Assembly (NCBI GenBank): GCA_041576975.1 | Contig: JBFGJY010000008.1 | Coordinates: 1 to 57,067 of the forward strand | Reading direction: 5' to 3' | Length of the DNA: 57,067 nucleotides | DNA from: JBFGJY01 sp041576975 | Lineage (GTDB): Bacteria; Pseudomonadota; Gammaproteobacteria; UBA4575 | Shown here: piece by piece, positions 17,352 to 26,510 of the stretch | Layout: every line of letters starts with the position of its first letter | Position numbering within the stretch: position 1 is the first letter of the stretch | Made by a program: the position numbers and the translations under genes | Notes under the pieces: generated by a model | Seen by the model: the letters and a program-made list of their open reading frames with translations, nothing else | Database searches by the model: none | Told to the model about the DNA's origin: nothing

Positions 17352-18122
17352 GTGAACATTCTTGTTTTTGATATTGAAACGGTACCGGATATTGAATCTG
17401 GAAAGAAGATCTATGATCTGGAAGGTCTACCGGATAAAGATATTATCAAAGCCATTGAGCATCTGCGTAATCAACAAACCGGCAGCGAGTTTATGCCACA
17501 TTACATGCATCGTATTGTTGCAATCTCGGCTGTTCTTAGCACCATTGATTCATTTCAGGCATGGTCCTTGGGCTCTTTAGAATCGACCGAGAAAGAATTA
17601 TTGGAACGTTTTTTTGATGGCTTAGAAAAGTATAATCCAACCTTAGTTTCATGGAATGGTAGTGGTTTCGATTTACCAGTGATCCACTATCGATCTTTAT
17701 TACATGGTGTTGTCGCTCATCATTATTGGCAGATCGGTGATGAAGATACTAGTTTTCGTTATAATAATTATCTTGGCCGATTTCATTGGCGACATATTGA
17801 TTTGATGGATGTGTTAGCTGCGTATCAACCGCGTGCATTTGCAAAATTGGATCATATCGCAACCATGCTTGATTTTCCTGGCAAGCTTGGTATGGATGGA
17901 AGTAAAGTTTGTGATGCCTATTTGGCTGGAGAATTGGAATTAATTCGTAATTATTGTGAAACGGATGTATTAAATACTTATTTAATTTTTTTACGTTTTG
18001 AACTAATGCGAGGAAAATTACTAGAAAGCGAATATAAGAAAAAATGTCAACAAGTAAAATCTTTTCTTAGTGAGGTAAATAAGCCACACTTTTCTGAATT
18101 TCTTAAGCAATGGAAAAATTAA
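17352..18122 (+). CDS. DEDD-type 3'-5' exonuclease related to the PolB proofreading domain
   Basis: Predicted exonuclease of the COG3298 kind, 256 aa with only the exonuclease fold. Exo I is FDIETVPD (about residues 5-12), Exo II is SWNGSGFDLPVIHYR (about 99-113), and Exo III is YCETDVLNTYL (about 203-213), giving the DEDDy acidic set. Start is GTG 17352. Its stop overlaps the stop of dapE on the other strand by 4 bases. Substrate and physiological role are unknown; a repair or RNA-processing role is conjecture. Confidence 0.9.
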   Translation: MNILVFDIETVPDIESGKKIYDLEGLPDKDIIKAIEHLRNQQTGSEFMPHYMHRIVAISAVLSTIDSFQAWSLGSLESTEKELLERFFDGLEKYNPTLVSWNGSGFDLPVIHYRSLLHGVVAHHYWQIGDEDTSFRYNNYLGRFHWRHIDLMDVLAAYQPRAFAKLDHIATMLDFPGKLGMDGSKVCDAYLAGELELIRNYCETDVLNTYLIFLRFELMRGKLLESEYKKKCQQVKSFLSEVNKPHFSEFLKQWKN

Positions 18123-19246
18123 GCGAGGAGTTTCTGTATAACCCTTTCGTATAAGTTTGTGAGTTGATCGAGTGCTGCTAATTCAATATGTTCATTTACT
18201 TTGTGACTACTTTCGTTTACAGGTCCTAGTTCAACAACTTGCGCACCAGTTGGGGCAATAAATCTTCCATCCGATGTGCCGCCGCTAGTGGATAATTCAG
18301 GTTTGATTTTCATTGTGTCGTAAATTGCCTGTTTACATGCATTGGCAAGCTCACCAGGTTTGCAATAGAAAGGAATTCCGGACAAATGCCAGTCAATTTC
18401 ATAATCAAGGTTATGTTTTTTCAGAATTTTTTCAATTTTAATTTTAATATCATCAGCCGTGATTTCAGTTGAAAACCGTAAGTTAAATTCGACATTTAGT
18501 GCCCCAGGAATGACATTGCTTGCGCCGGTTCCTGCATTTAGATTGGACACCTGAAAGGTCGTAGCGGGGAAATGTTCATTGCCAGCGTCCCATTCAAGAG
18601 AAGTGAGCTCGACAAGAGCGGATGAAAATTCATGGATTGGGTTTTTCGCTAAGTGTGGGTAGGCAACATGTCCTTGTAGGCCTTTTACATGCACGGCTGC
18701 AGACAGTGAACCACGTCGTCCAACTTTAATCGTATCGCCTACGATATTTGTGCTTGTGGGTTCACCGATGATGCACCAATCGATAGCTTCATCACGAGTT
18801 TGTAGTTTCTCGATTACTCTTATTGTGCCATCTATTGCTGGGCCCTCTTCATCGCTAGTGAGCAATACCCCAATAGAGCCTTTGTGATTAGGATAAGCTT
18901 GCACAAAATTTTCACAGGCAATAGTCATTGCGGCTATGCTGGATTTCATATCTGCAGCACCTCGACCATAGAGTTTGTTATCTCGGACAGTGGGTTCAAA
19001 AGGATGGGATAACCATTGTTCATGTGGCCCTGGTGGTACGACATCCGTATGTCCTGCGAATACAAGTAGCGGTGTTTGTGTTCCACGACGTAACCATATA
19101 TTGCTCACCTCACCAAAGCACATCGGTTCGGCTTGAAAGCCAGTAGATTCTAAATGCTTGGATACTATCGCTTGGCAACCACTATCATCAGGAGTAATTG
19201 AAGGTTGCTCGATAAGTTTTTTTACCAGTTCAAGTGTTGCTGACAT
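18119..19246 (-). CDS. dapE: Succinyl-diaminopimelate desuccinylase
   Basis: Zinc peptidase-like enzyme (M20 family) that hydrolyses N-succinyl-LL-diaminopimelate in the lysine/peptidoglycan pathway. It has 375 aa, as in E. coli. Visible are the metal motif FAGHTDVVPPG (His and Asp), the GRGAADMKSS bridging Asp, the catalytic TSDEEGPA (Glu-Glu), and the C-terminal ELGPVNESSHKVNE with the last His ligand. It is the last gene of the minus-strand map-glnD-dapC-dapD-yffB-dapE run and starts 3 bases after the stop of the broken yffB. Confidence 0.97.
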   Translation of the reverse strand: MSATLELVKKLIEQPSITPDDSGCQAIVSKHLESTGFQAEPMCFGEVSNIWLRRGTQTPLLVFAGHTDVVPPGPHEQWLSHPFEPTVRDNKLYGRGAADMKSSIAAMTIACENFVQAYPNHKGSIGVLLTSDEEGPAIDGTIRVIEKLQTRDEAIDWCIIGEPTSTNIVGDTIKVGRRGSLSAAVHVKGLQGHVAYPHLAKNPIHEFSSALVELTSLEWDAGNEHFPATTFQVSNLNAGTGASNVIPGALNVEFNLRFSTEITADDIKIKIEKILKKHNLDYEIDWHLSGIPFYCKPGELANACKQAIYDTMKIKPELSTSGGTSDGRFIAPTGAQVVELGPVNESSHKVNEHIELAALDQLTNLYERVIQKLLA

Positions 19247-19249
19247 GGT

Positions 19250-19594
19250 TTATTGAAATAATTCACTATAGCGTTTCTGATCAAAGCCAATTTCAATTTT
19301 ATTTTTATACCGGGTGACAGGATGATTAATTAATGTTGGATATTGTTGCATTAGTTTAATAGCTTATGATTGAGAAATATTAGTTTATTGTATTTCGCTC
19401 AGTTCTTTATAAGTTCTACTTCGCTTGTTGAGCAGAACTTTCCATGATGGTGTTTCACGCCAAGTCGTAACTTGATTTTTTGTTACACATTGTTTTTTAA
19501 AATCGTCAAAATCAAGGCAAATGCTATAATCATTTCGCCATTTCAGAGACTTTTTTACTTGATTACAGTTTTGAATTCCAATTAAGGCCAGCAT
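19250..19594 (-). pseudogene. yffB: ArsC/YffB-family reductase-like gene broken by two in-frame ochre stops
   Basis: The reading frame from ATG 19594 gives MLALIGIQNCNQVKKSLKW, which matches the start of the ArsC-like protein YffB (Cys in GIQNC), and continues to 69 residues. It then meets TAA at 19387-19385 and another TAA at 19366-19364. Without any frame change it carries on as AIKLMQQYPTLINHPVTRYK, then NKIEIGFDQKRYSELFQ and a final TAA at 19252-19250. That distal part matches the C-terminal half of YffB (the family LM..P.LI.RPV pattern and GF....Y). Total length, 114 codons, equals the family norm. The dapD-yffB-dapE position is also canonical, so this is a decaying orthologue and not a chance ORF. 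Confidence 0.85.
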
Positions 19595-19597
19595 ACA

Positions 19598-20425
19598 TCA
19601 GTCAACTGAACGTAATAGCTCATTAATTCCCACTTTGCTACGTGTTTTTTCATCTACTTGTTTTACTATCACGGCGCAATACAAACTGTATTTACCATCT
19701 TTAGATGGGAGATTTCCTGAAACTACTACAGAACCTGCAGGGATGCGCCCATAGCTTACTTCACCAGTTTCGCGGTTGTATATTTTTGTGCTCTTGCCTA
19801 TATATACACCCATCGAAATTACAGAGCCTTTTTCAACAATGACACCTTCTACTACCTCAGAGCGTGCGCCAATAAAACAATTATCTTCAATCACAGTTGG
19901 TGAAGCTTGTAGTGGCTCAAGTACACCACCAATACCAACTCCACCTGAGAGATGCACATTTTTACCAATTTGTGCACAAGATCCTACCGTTGCCCATGTA
20001 TCCACCATGGTTCCAGAATCGACATAGGCCCCAATATTTACATAACTTGGCATGAGCACTACATCGGGTGCAATATATGCACCGTATCGTGCCATGGCAG
20101 GTGGAACTATTCGTGCACCTTGTTGTGAGATAGCAGTAGCATCCATTTGTGAAAATTTCGTAGCAACCTTGTCATAATATTTTGTAAATCCTGCATCTAT
20201 CAGTTTATTCTCATTCATTCGAAATGAGAGTAGTACGGCTTTTTTAAGCCATTCATTTACAATCCAGTTGCTGCCTTGTTTTTCGGCTACGCGTAATTCA
20301 CCCTTATCAAGTTGGTTAAGAGTATGTTCTACCGCTTCACGAGTGCTTGAATCTGTAGATGTTGGAGTAATTTCTGCACGATTCTCAAATGCTTGTTCTA
20401 TAATTTTTTGAATAGAGTCACTCAT
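19598..20425 (-). CDS. dapD: 2,3,4,5-tetrahydropyridine-2,6-dicarboxylate N-succinyltransferase
   Basis: Succinylates tetrahydrodipicolinate in the diaminopimelate/lysine pathway. It has 275 aa (E. coli 274). After a helical N-terminal domain comes a left-handed parallel beta-helix made of hexapeptide repeats (IGAYVDSGTMVDTWATVGSC, then VHLSGGVGIGGVLEPL), followed by the C-terminal NLPSKDGKYSLYCAVIVKQVD. A strong AAGGAG lies upstream of the ATG at 20425. It lies 3 bases before the yffB pseudogene. Confidence 0.98.
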   Translation of the reverse strand: MSDSIQKIIEQAFENRAEITPTSTDSSTREAVEHTLNQLDKGELRVAEKQGSNWIVNEWLKKAVLLSFRMNENKLIDAGFTKYYDKVATKFSQMDATAISQQGARIVPPAMARYGAYIAPDVVLMPSYVNIGAYVDSGTMVDTWATVGSCAQIGKNVHLSGGVGIGGVLEPLQASPTVIEDNCFIGARSEVVEGVIVEKGSVISMGVYIGKSTKIYNRETGEVSYGRIPAGSVVVSGNLPSKDGKYSLYCAVIVKQVDEKTRSKVGINELLRSVD

Positions 20426-20444
20426 TGTTTCTCCTTGAAACAGA

Positions 20445-21644
20445 TTAATTTATTTCTTGTAAAAATTCTCGAATTCGAATTGCAGCTTGTATGCATTCTT
20501 GTTTGGTTGCAACCAATGCTATGCGAGCTCGCTTATTACCTGGATTTTCACCAGCAACTGTATGAGCCAAATAACTCCCGGGTAATGTTAGAACATTTTT
20601 CTTAGCAAAGAGTAATTTGGAGAATTCTTCGTCATCTATGGGTAATTTTGGCCATAAATAAAAGCCGGCATCTGGTAATTCGCATTGTAAATAATTATCA
20701 AGTATTTCTAATACAGCATTGAATTTCTCATGATAAAGTTGCCGATTATCCTTAACATGTTGTTCGTCTGACCAGGCAGCAACACTTGCAGCTTGTATAG
20801 GTAATGACATAGCGCATCCATGATAGGTTCGATATTGCAAAAATTTTTCAATTAACTTAGTAGCGCCTGCAACAAAGCCAGAGCGTAATCCGGGCGCATT
20901 AGAGCGTTTGGAGAGACTATAGAATGTCATACAATTTTGCACTGCATCCTCGCCTAATTCTTGGCTGCAATGAAGCAACCCCATGGGTGGTGGCGAACTT
21001 GGTGGATAAATTTCTGAATAACATTCATCAGATGCAATGATGAACTTATATTGCACAGAGTATTCAATCAATTTTTGTAATGTAACTTTGGGAGCAATTT
21101 GTCCTGTTGGGTTGCCGGGTGTGCAAATATAGATTAACTGGCAACGTTTCCACACGGCGACGTCAAGTTCCCATAATGCCGGAATATCTCCATCGACGAC
21201 TTGACAATCGTAGTAGATCGGTTCTGCACCGGCTAGTAATGCTGCACCTTCATAAATTTGGTAAAAGGGGTTTGGGATTAAAACAATAGGTCGTTTATTA
21301 GAATCGATAATGCATTGTGCAAAAGCAAATAGGGCCTCACGCGTGCCATTTACTGGCAATATATTTTCATATTCTTTAATGAATTGTTTAGTAAGCTTAA
21401 ATCTCTTGCGTAGCCAAATGGCACAGGCTGAAAGCAGTTCATCGGATCCTCGTGTAGAAGGGTATTTATCTAACTGATTTAAGTGATTCGATAGAGCTTG
21501 TTTAATAATTTCAGGCGTTGGATGTTTAGGTTCACCGATTGCTAATGAAATAGGAGTATATTGATTTGTTATTTGCTTCTGCTGAATGAGCTTGTTTAGT
21601 TTCTCAAACGGATAGGGCTGTAGTCTTTGTAAATGAGGATTCAT
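20445..21644 (-). CDS. dapC: Succinyldiaminopimelate aminotransferase
   Basis: PLP-dependent class I/II aminotransferase that makes N-succinyl-LL-diaminopimelate. It has 399 aa. Motifs include SLAIGEPKHPTPEII near the N-terminus, LIYICTPGNPTGQIAP, the SDECYSEIY stretch, and the PLP lysine in FYSLSKRSNAPGLRSGFVAG. Family alone would leave the substrate open, but the position directly before dapD, 19 bases away, supports DapC. E. coli lacks a linked dapC; this arrangement resembles Pseudomonas and betaproteobacteria. Confidence 0.94.
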   Translation of the reverse strand: MNPHLQRLQPYPFEKLNKLIQQKQITNQYTPISLAIGEPKHPTPEIIKQALSNHLNQLDKYPSTRGSDELLSACAIWLRKRFKLTKQFIKEYENILPVNGTREALFAFAQCIIDSNKRPIVLIPNPFYQIYEGAALLAGAEPIYYDCQVVDGDIPALWELDVAVWKRCQLIYICTPGNPTGQIAPKVTLQKLIEYSVQYKFIIASDECYSEIYPPSSPPPMGLLHCSQELGEDAVQNCMTFYSLSKRSNAPGLRSGFVAGATKLIEKFLQYRTYHGCAMSLPIQAASVAAWSDEQHVKDNRQLYHEKFNAVLEILDNYLQCELPDAGFYLWPKLPIDDEEFSKLLFAKKNVLTLPGSYLAHTVAGENPGNKRARIALVATKQECIQAAIRIREFLQEIN

Positions 21645-21685
21645 GCTTAATGTAGTTGTTCACTGAGCTTTTATATATAAGCTTT

Positions 21686-24370
21686 TTATACGGCAAGTGG
21701 AATTTGCTTTGGTTGTTGTAAATATTCTTCTATGACTTCTTTTAATTTGACTTGCTCTTCTATATTTAAGGGTAGATTCGCAAGATTGCTTAATTGAAAA
21801 ATATTATGTACGCGCTCACCTAGTTTTGATATACGCGCGTTGTGTACCGCAATATTGCAATCTACAAATGCACTACCTAAACAAGCCAATAGCCCCGGAA
21901 AATCTGGCGTTTTAATCTCCATAGTTGTACAGGCATAGTGTGGGCTATGATCAAATTGAATCTCTGTAGGCACACGTAATTCTCTAATTTGCCTGGGAAG
22001 CCTTTGCACTGGTGCAGTTAAAATTTGAGATGGGTTTTTGAGTGCATCTGTAAGTTTATATGCGACAAGTTTGCATTGTTTTTTATCGCTAATCGGATTG
22101 CCATTTACATCAAGTACTAAGAATGTGTCTAAGGCATGACCTTTTTTTGAAGTGATGACTCTGGCATGGACGACTACTAGTCCTAGTTTTGCCAAAGTTG
22201 AAGTTATGTGTGCAAATAGATAATTTCGATCGTTGCAGAATATAAAAATTTCCGTTGCACCTCTGGCGCTATACTGGTGTATGTTAACGATTACATTTTC
22301 ACTATCCTGATGATTTAGTATTGCTTGAGTATGACGCATCACTTCTTCGTCAGAATAGCGCAAAAAATAATCTTCATCTAGTTCTTGCCAAAATGTTAAA
22401 CAACTACTTTTTTCAAATCCCTGTTCTATTAGTTTTTGTAATGCGGACTCTTTTACTTCGCTTATTAGTTCCTCACGCTTGAATGGTGAGTCTAGTCCAC
22501 GCCGTAAATTTCTTGAAGTGCTTTGATAAAGTTCAGCTATTAAAGAGCTGCGCCAGCTATTCCAGAGTTTTGGGTCAGTGCCACGTATATCAGCGATGGT
22601 TAAAAGGTATAAATAATTTAAACGTGTAAGATTACCTACATTTTCAGCAAACATTTTTACCACTTCAGGGTCATCAATATCTTGATGCTGTGCAGTTATA
22701 GACATCACCAAATGATTCTTGACTAACCAGCTAACTAATTTTGCATCAAATATGCTGAGATTATGCATTACGCAAAATTTCATAACTTCTTCAGCTCCTA
22801 ATTCTGAGTGATCGCCACCTCGACCTTTGGCAATATCATGAAAAAGTGCAGCTAAATACAACACTAAAGCTTTTGGGGTCTGTATAAAAATATCATGATA
22901 GGTCGCAAATTCGTCATCAGATGTGGATATACTAAATTGACATGCGTTTTCAAAAACACGAAGTGTATGCTCTTCAACTGTATATATATGGTACAGATCA
23001 AATTGCATTCTTCCAGTTACAGCATCGAAGCATGGCAAATATTTTCCGAGCACCCCCAGTTTTGCCATACGCCGGATTTCACGATTGTTAGTCTGAGGTT
23101 GGTTTAATATAGAAATAAATAAAGTGCAGTTATGACTATCTTGTCTAAATTGATCGTCAATTAAATATAAATGATCGAGTAAAAGTTGAACAAGCTCATC
23201 ATTTGGGCCGGTTAAATTACTATGCTGTTGTAAAAGTTGAAATACTTCGAAGATTGCCGATGGTGTCTCTGTAAATATATTTGATTGTATTGCTTCAAGT
23301 TGATTTCCGCGTGCTTGAAAGCGCTCATTGATTATTTTTGCTCTTCTTCTTAATAATCCTGGAAAAATAGTTGAGCGCAAGCGATTAATTATGATCTCCA
23401 CAATTGTGGACACTTGGTTACTCGCTCGATAATAAACCTGCATAAATTCTTCTACTTGCAGATTGCGGTTATCGTTATTAAAACCTAACAGAGAAGCAAC
23501 ATCATATTGGTAATCGAATAACAAACGGTCTTCATTGCGTTGCGTATGTAGGTGTAAAGCGAAACGAATTTTAGCAAGTACTTTGTATGTCTCTTGCAGT
23601 AATAGTAATTCTCTATTTGTCAAGAACTTTCTTGATACTAATTCTTCAAAGCATTTGGTTTTAAAATGATGATTAGTTAACCATCGAAGTGTATGTATAT
23701 CTCGTAAACCTCCAGGATTTTCTTTTACATTTGGCTCAAGATGATTAGCAGTATCACTATACTTGTGATGCCTATTATTTAGTTCATTGGTTTTTTCTCT
23801 AAAAAATTTTTTACTTGGCCAAATTTTATTATTGCTTATTATGTTTGTGACTTGGTTATATAGTCCTTTATTTCCAGACAAATAATAAAGTTCCATCAAG
23901 CTTGTCATGACAGTTATGTCACTTTTGGCTTCCATTGTACATTCTTTTAGTGTTCGTACAGACTGAGAGATTGGCAAGTTAATATCCCAAAGAAAAGTTA
24001 GAAATAATTTAACTTTTAATTTTGCGTTTTCATTTGCGTTTTCATTAAGTACGATCATAAAATCTATATCAGACTCAGGGAATAGTTCGCGCCGTCCATA
24101 ACCACCTATAGCAATTAATGCTGCCTTTTCATTGGTAAGATTATGAAGCTTCCATAAATTTTTTAGGAGTTCGTCTATAATGCATGTGTTGAGTGAAATG
24201 AGGTCATAAATGTTGGCATGGGCATCGAAACGTTCTTGGAGTAATGTCCGCAGCTCACTTCTAAAGTTTTTATAATGAGAGACTGAAAGTTGTTGAGATG
24301 GCTCTTTATTTAGAAATTGTAAAATTGATGCAGTAGGTTCGAGTGAATCAAATTCGTTTAAGCTCAGCAT
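21686..24370 (-). CDS. glnD: PII uridylyltransferase / uridylyl-removing enzyme
   Basis: Nitrogen sensor that uridylylates PII when glutamine is low and removes UMP when it is high. It has 894 aa (E. coli 890). The nucleotidyltransferase motif GGYGRRELFPESDIDFMIV is near residues 88-106, the HD hydrolase domain has HIYTVEEHTLRV and ALFHDIAKGRGGDHSE around residues 455-525, and two C-terminal ACT domains begin at TEIFIFCNDRNYLFAHIT and TTMEIKTPDFPGLLACLG. All key motifs are intact. It lies between map and dapC in the conserved order. Confidence 0.98.
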   Translation of the reverse strand: MLSLNEFDSLEPTASILQFLNKEPSQQLSVSHYKNFRSELRTLLQERFDAHANIYDLISLNTCIIDELLKNLWKLHNLTNEKAALIAIGGYGRRELFPESDIDFMIVLNENANENAKLKVKLFLTFLWDINLPISQSVRTLKECTMEAKSDITVMTSLMELYYLSGNKGLYNQVTNIISNNKIWPSKKFFREKTNELNNRHHKYSDTANHLEPNVKENPGGLRDIHTLRWLTNHHFKTKCFEELVSRKFLTNRELLLLQETYKVLAKIRFALHLHTQRNEDRLLFDYQYDVASLLGFNNDNRNLQVEEFMQVYYRASNQVSTIVEIIINRLRSTIFPGLLRRRAKIINERFQARGNQLEAIQSNIFTETPSAIFEVFQLLQQHSNLTGPNDELVQLLLDHLYLIDDQFRQDSHNCTLFISILNQPQTNNREIRRMAKLGVLGKYLPCFDAVTGRMQFDLYHIYTVEEHTLRVFENACQFSISTSDDEFATYHDIFIQTPKALVLYLAALFHDIAKGRGGDHSELGAEEVMKFCVMHNLSIFDAKLVSWLVKNHLVMSITAQHQDIDDPEVVKMFAENVGNLTRLNYLYLLTIADIRGTDPKLWNSWRSSLIAELYQSTSRNLRRGLDSPFKREELISEVKESALQKLIEQGFEKSSCLTFWQELDEDYFLRYSDEEVMRHTQAILNHQDSENVIVNIHQYSARGATEIFIFCNDRNYLFAHITSTLAKLGLVVVHARVITSKKGHALDTFLVLDVNGNPISDKKQCKLVAYKLTDALKNPSQILTAPVQRLPRQIRELRVPTEIQFDHSPHYACTTMEIKTPDFPGLLACLGSAFVDCNIAVHNARISKLGERVHNIFQLSNLANLPLNIEEQVKLKEVIEEYLQQPKQIPLAV

Positions 24371-24429
24371 AGATTAAAATAAATTTTAGTGTACTGCAGA
24401 TATTAGATTCGTATAAATTTTCTATTTGA

Positions 24430-25197
24430 TTATAAGCTTTCGTCGCTTCGTAATGTCAGGACTTCATAACCGTTGTTGGTAACTAGAACTGTATGTTCCC
24501 ACTGTGCAGATAGGCTGTGGTCTTTGGTTACCACAGTCCAGCCATCTGGCAGTAGTCGGACGTTGCGTTTTCCTGCATTGACCATGGGTTCAATTGTAAA
24601 TGTCATCCCGGGTTCCAATTCTATGCCGGTATTTGGCTTTCCATAATGTAAAACTTGAGGGTCTTCATGAAACATGCGGCCGATTCCATGACCACAATAT
24701 TCTCGAACAACAGAAAAGCGATTTTTTTCAACAAAGCTTTGAATAGCATGTCCTATATCACCTAGTTTTGCTCCGGGTTTAACTTGATGAATCCCAATTC
24801 TCAGAGCTTCATAGGTTAGCTCTACTATCCGTTTTGCAAGTACAGAGGGTTTACCTAGTATGAACATTTTGCTTGTGTCGCCATGAAAACTATTTTTAAT
24901 TACAGTTATGTCAATGTTGAGAATATCGCCATTTTTTAAAGTGCGTTCCCCAGGAATACCATGACAAACTTGGTGATTTACTGATGTACAAATAGATTTG
25001 GGAAAGCCGCGATAATTTAGGGGTGCGGGTATGGCATTCAGTTCATTGACGATATATTCATGACATATCCTATTTAGCTCAAGTGTACTCACTCCTGGAA
25101 CTACTAGGGGCTCTATCATCTCGAGTACCTCGGATGCCAATTTGCCTACGATACGCATTTTTTCAATCTCTTCTGCAGATTTTATAGTAATGCTCAT
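24430..25197 (-). CDS. map: Methionine aminopeptidase, type I
   Basis: Removes the initiator methionine from nascent proteins; dinuclear metal enzyme. It has 255 aa (E. coli 264). Metal ligands are visible in NIDITVI (Asp), HGDTSKM (Asp), CGHGIGRMFHEDP (His), FTIEPMV (Glu) and QWEHTVLV (Glu); the substrate His lies in NHQVCHGIPGE. It is divergent from rpsB across a 202-base region and heads the minus-strand glnD-dap run. Confidence 0.98.
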   Translation of the reverse strand: MSITIKSAEEIEKMRIVGKLASEVLEMIEPLVVPGVSTLELNRICHEYIVNELNAIPAPLNYRGFPKSICTSVNHQVCHGIPGERTLKNGDILNIDITVIKNSFHGDTSKMFILGKPSVLAKRIVELTYEALRIGIHQVKPGAKLGDIGHAIQSFVEKNRFSVVREYCGHGIGRMFHEDPQVLHYGKPNTGIELEPGMTFTIEPMVNAGKRNVRLLPDGWTVVTKDHSLSAQWEHTVLVTNNGYEVLTLRSDESL

Positions 25198-25246
25198 TTT
25201 GGTGTTTTAGCTGGCTTGATTGGTAAGAATAAGTATGCCTAAGTGA

Positions 25247-25275
25247 TTGTTCAAAATAAGCAATCATGTTATAAA
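25247..25275 (+). promoter_or_regulatory. Sigma-70 promoter of rpsB-tsf
   Basis: -35 TTGTTC (25247-25252), 17-base spacer, -10 TATAAA (25270-25275), followed at once by a G+C-rich discriminator GCGCCCGCG. A G+C-rich discriminator is typical of stringently controlled ribosomal promoters. Transcription would start near 25282, leaving a leader of about 120 bases. Confidence 0.75.
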
Positions 25276-25282
25276 GCGCCCG

Positions 25283-25399
25283 CGTTTAGCGCAAATACAC
25301 TTTTTAAATTCACACGCGTATCGTCACATGTGGTTGGGTGCTCACAAGAGTTTCCACATGGGGTGCGCGGAGGTATAACCCACAGGAGCATTACATATC
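25283..25399 (+). promoter_or_regulatory. Long 5' leader of rpsB (possible S2 autoregulatory region)
   Basis: The untranslated leader contains TGGGT and ACCCA arms close to the start codon enclosing a run with GGTGCGCGGAGG. AGGAG (25384-25388) stands 11 bases before the ATG. In E. coli, S2 represses its own operon through a conserved structured rpsB leader. The length and G+C-rich folded look here are compatible, but I could not fold or align it. Confidence 0.4.
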
Positions 25400-26464
25400 A
25401 TGATGAATGTCACAATGCGTCAGATGCTAGAGGCTGGCGTACATTTTGGGCATCAAACCCGATACTGGAATCCGAAAATGAGTCCCTATATTTTCGGAGA
25501 ACGCAATAAGATCCATATCATTAATCTTGAGAAAACATTACCAATGTTTCTCGATGCTGCCACATTTCTAGGCAACATGGCAGCAAATAAAGGCACTATA
25601 TTATTTGTAGGTACAAAACGTTCTGCGCGCGATGCGATCCAAGAAGAAGCTATGCGCTGTGGTATGCCTTATGTTAACCATCGTTGGTTGGGTGGCATGT
25701 TAACTAATTTCAATACGGTGAAGAAATCAATTCAGCGTTTGCAAGATCTTGAGCAACTCGCAAGTGGTGAAGGTCTAGAAAGATTAAGCAAAAAAGAAAT
25801 GCTTTTACTCAAGCGCGAATTATTTAAATTAGATCGGAGTTTGGGCGGCATTAAGAATATGGCAAGTTTACCGGATGTGTTGTTTGTCATCGATGTGGGT
25901 TATGAAGCAATTGCAGTGAGTGAAGCTAAAAAACTCGGTATCCCTGTAGTTGCAGTTGTAGATAGCAATAATAAGGTAGATGGTGTTGACTATGTTATAC
26001 CAGGTAATGATGATGCCATTCGAGCGATTAAGTTATATACCTTACATATTGCAGATGCCATCTTAGATGGTAAAGAAAGTTCGCAGGTCATGTCTGGTAA
26101 TGAAGATGATTTTGTAGAAATTGACGATACAGGTAAAGTCGCGCAAACAGATGAAAAAGACAAATCCAAGTCTAAGCATAAAGTAATAGTTAAGAAAAAA
26201 GCTAGTGTTAAAGGCCCAGAAAAAGTTGTAGCAGAGAAAACTAGTGAAGGTGATGGCACCGAGATAACCAATATTGAAGGTATTGGACCTAAATATGCTG
26301 AAGCATTAGGCAAAGCGGGTATTTCCACTGTAGAGCAACTACTTGAGCAATGCTCCTCGGCTGATGCACGAGCAAAATTTGCTGAAGATACTGGTTTAAG
26401 TGAAAAATCTATTGAGTCATGGGTAACTCAGGCAAAATCTCTCCCGAAGAAACTCTCAAGCTGA
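25400..26464 (+). CDS. rpsB: 30S ribosomal protein S2 with a C-terminal helix-hairpin-helix extension
   Basis: S2 core (about residues 1-230) is canonical: MRQMLEAGVHFGHQTRYWNP, LFVGTKR, NHRWLGGMLTNF, VIPGNDDAIRAI. The protein runs to 354 aa, against 241 in E. coli. After the core comes an acidic then lysine-rich linker (about 235-285; KDKSKSKHKVIVKKK) and a compact domain (about 288-347) opening with the helix-hairpin-helix motif NIEGIGPKYAEALGKAGI. The extension is in frame with no stop, so it is a genuine fusion. HhH motifs usually bind nucleic acid backbones; the role on the ribosome is unknown. A second ATG at 25403 is an equally possible start. Confidence 0.97.
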   Translation: MMNVTMRQMLEAGVHFGHQTRYWNPKMSPYIFGERNKIHIINLEKTLPMFLDAATFLGNMAANKGTILFVGTKRSARDAIQEEAMRCGMPYVNHRWLGGMLTNFNTVKKSIQRLQDLEQLASGEGLERLSKKEMLLLKRELFKLDRSLGGIKNMASLPDVLFVIDVGYEAIAVSEAKKLGIPVVAVVDSNNKVDGVDYVIPGNDDAIRAIKLYTLHIADAILDGKESSQVMSGNEDDFVEIDDTGKVAQTDEKDKSKSKHKVIVKKKASVKGPEKVVAEKTSEGDGTEITNIEGIGPKYAEALGKAGISTVEQLLEQCSSADARAKFAEDTGLSEKSIESWVTQAKSLPKKLSS

Positions 26465-26476
26465 GTCTTGATATCA

Positions 26477-26496
26477 CAATTACTCATAGTGAATTG
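26477..26496 (+). other. Small hairpin between rpsB and tsf
   Basis: CAATTACT (26477-26484), loop CAT, then AGTGAATTG (26488-26496), a stem with one bulged G. It lies in the 46-base rpsB-tsf gap. It has no T tract, so it could slow polymerase or set the S2 to EF-Ts ratio, but it may be chance. Confidence 0.35.
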
Positions 26497-26510
26497 ATCT
26501 AGGAATAGCG

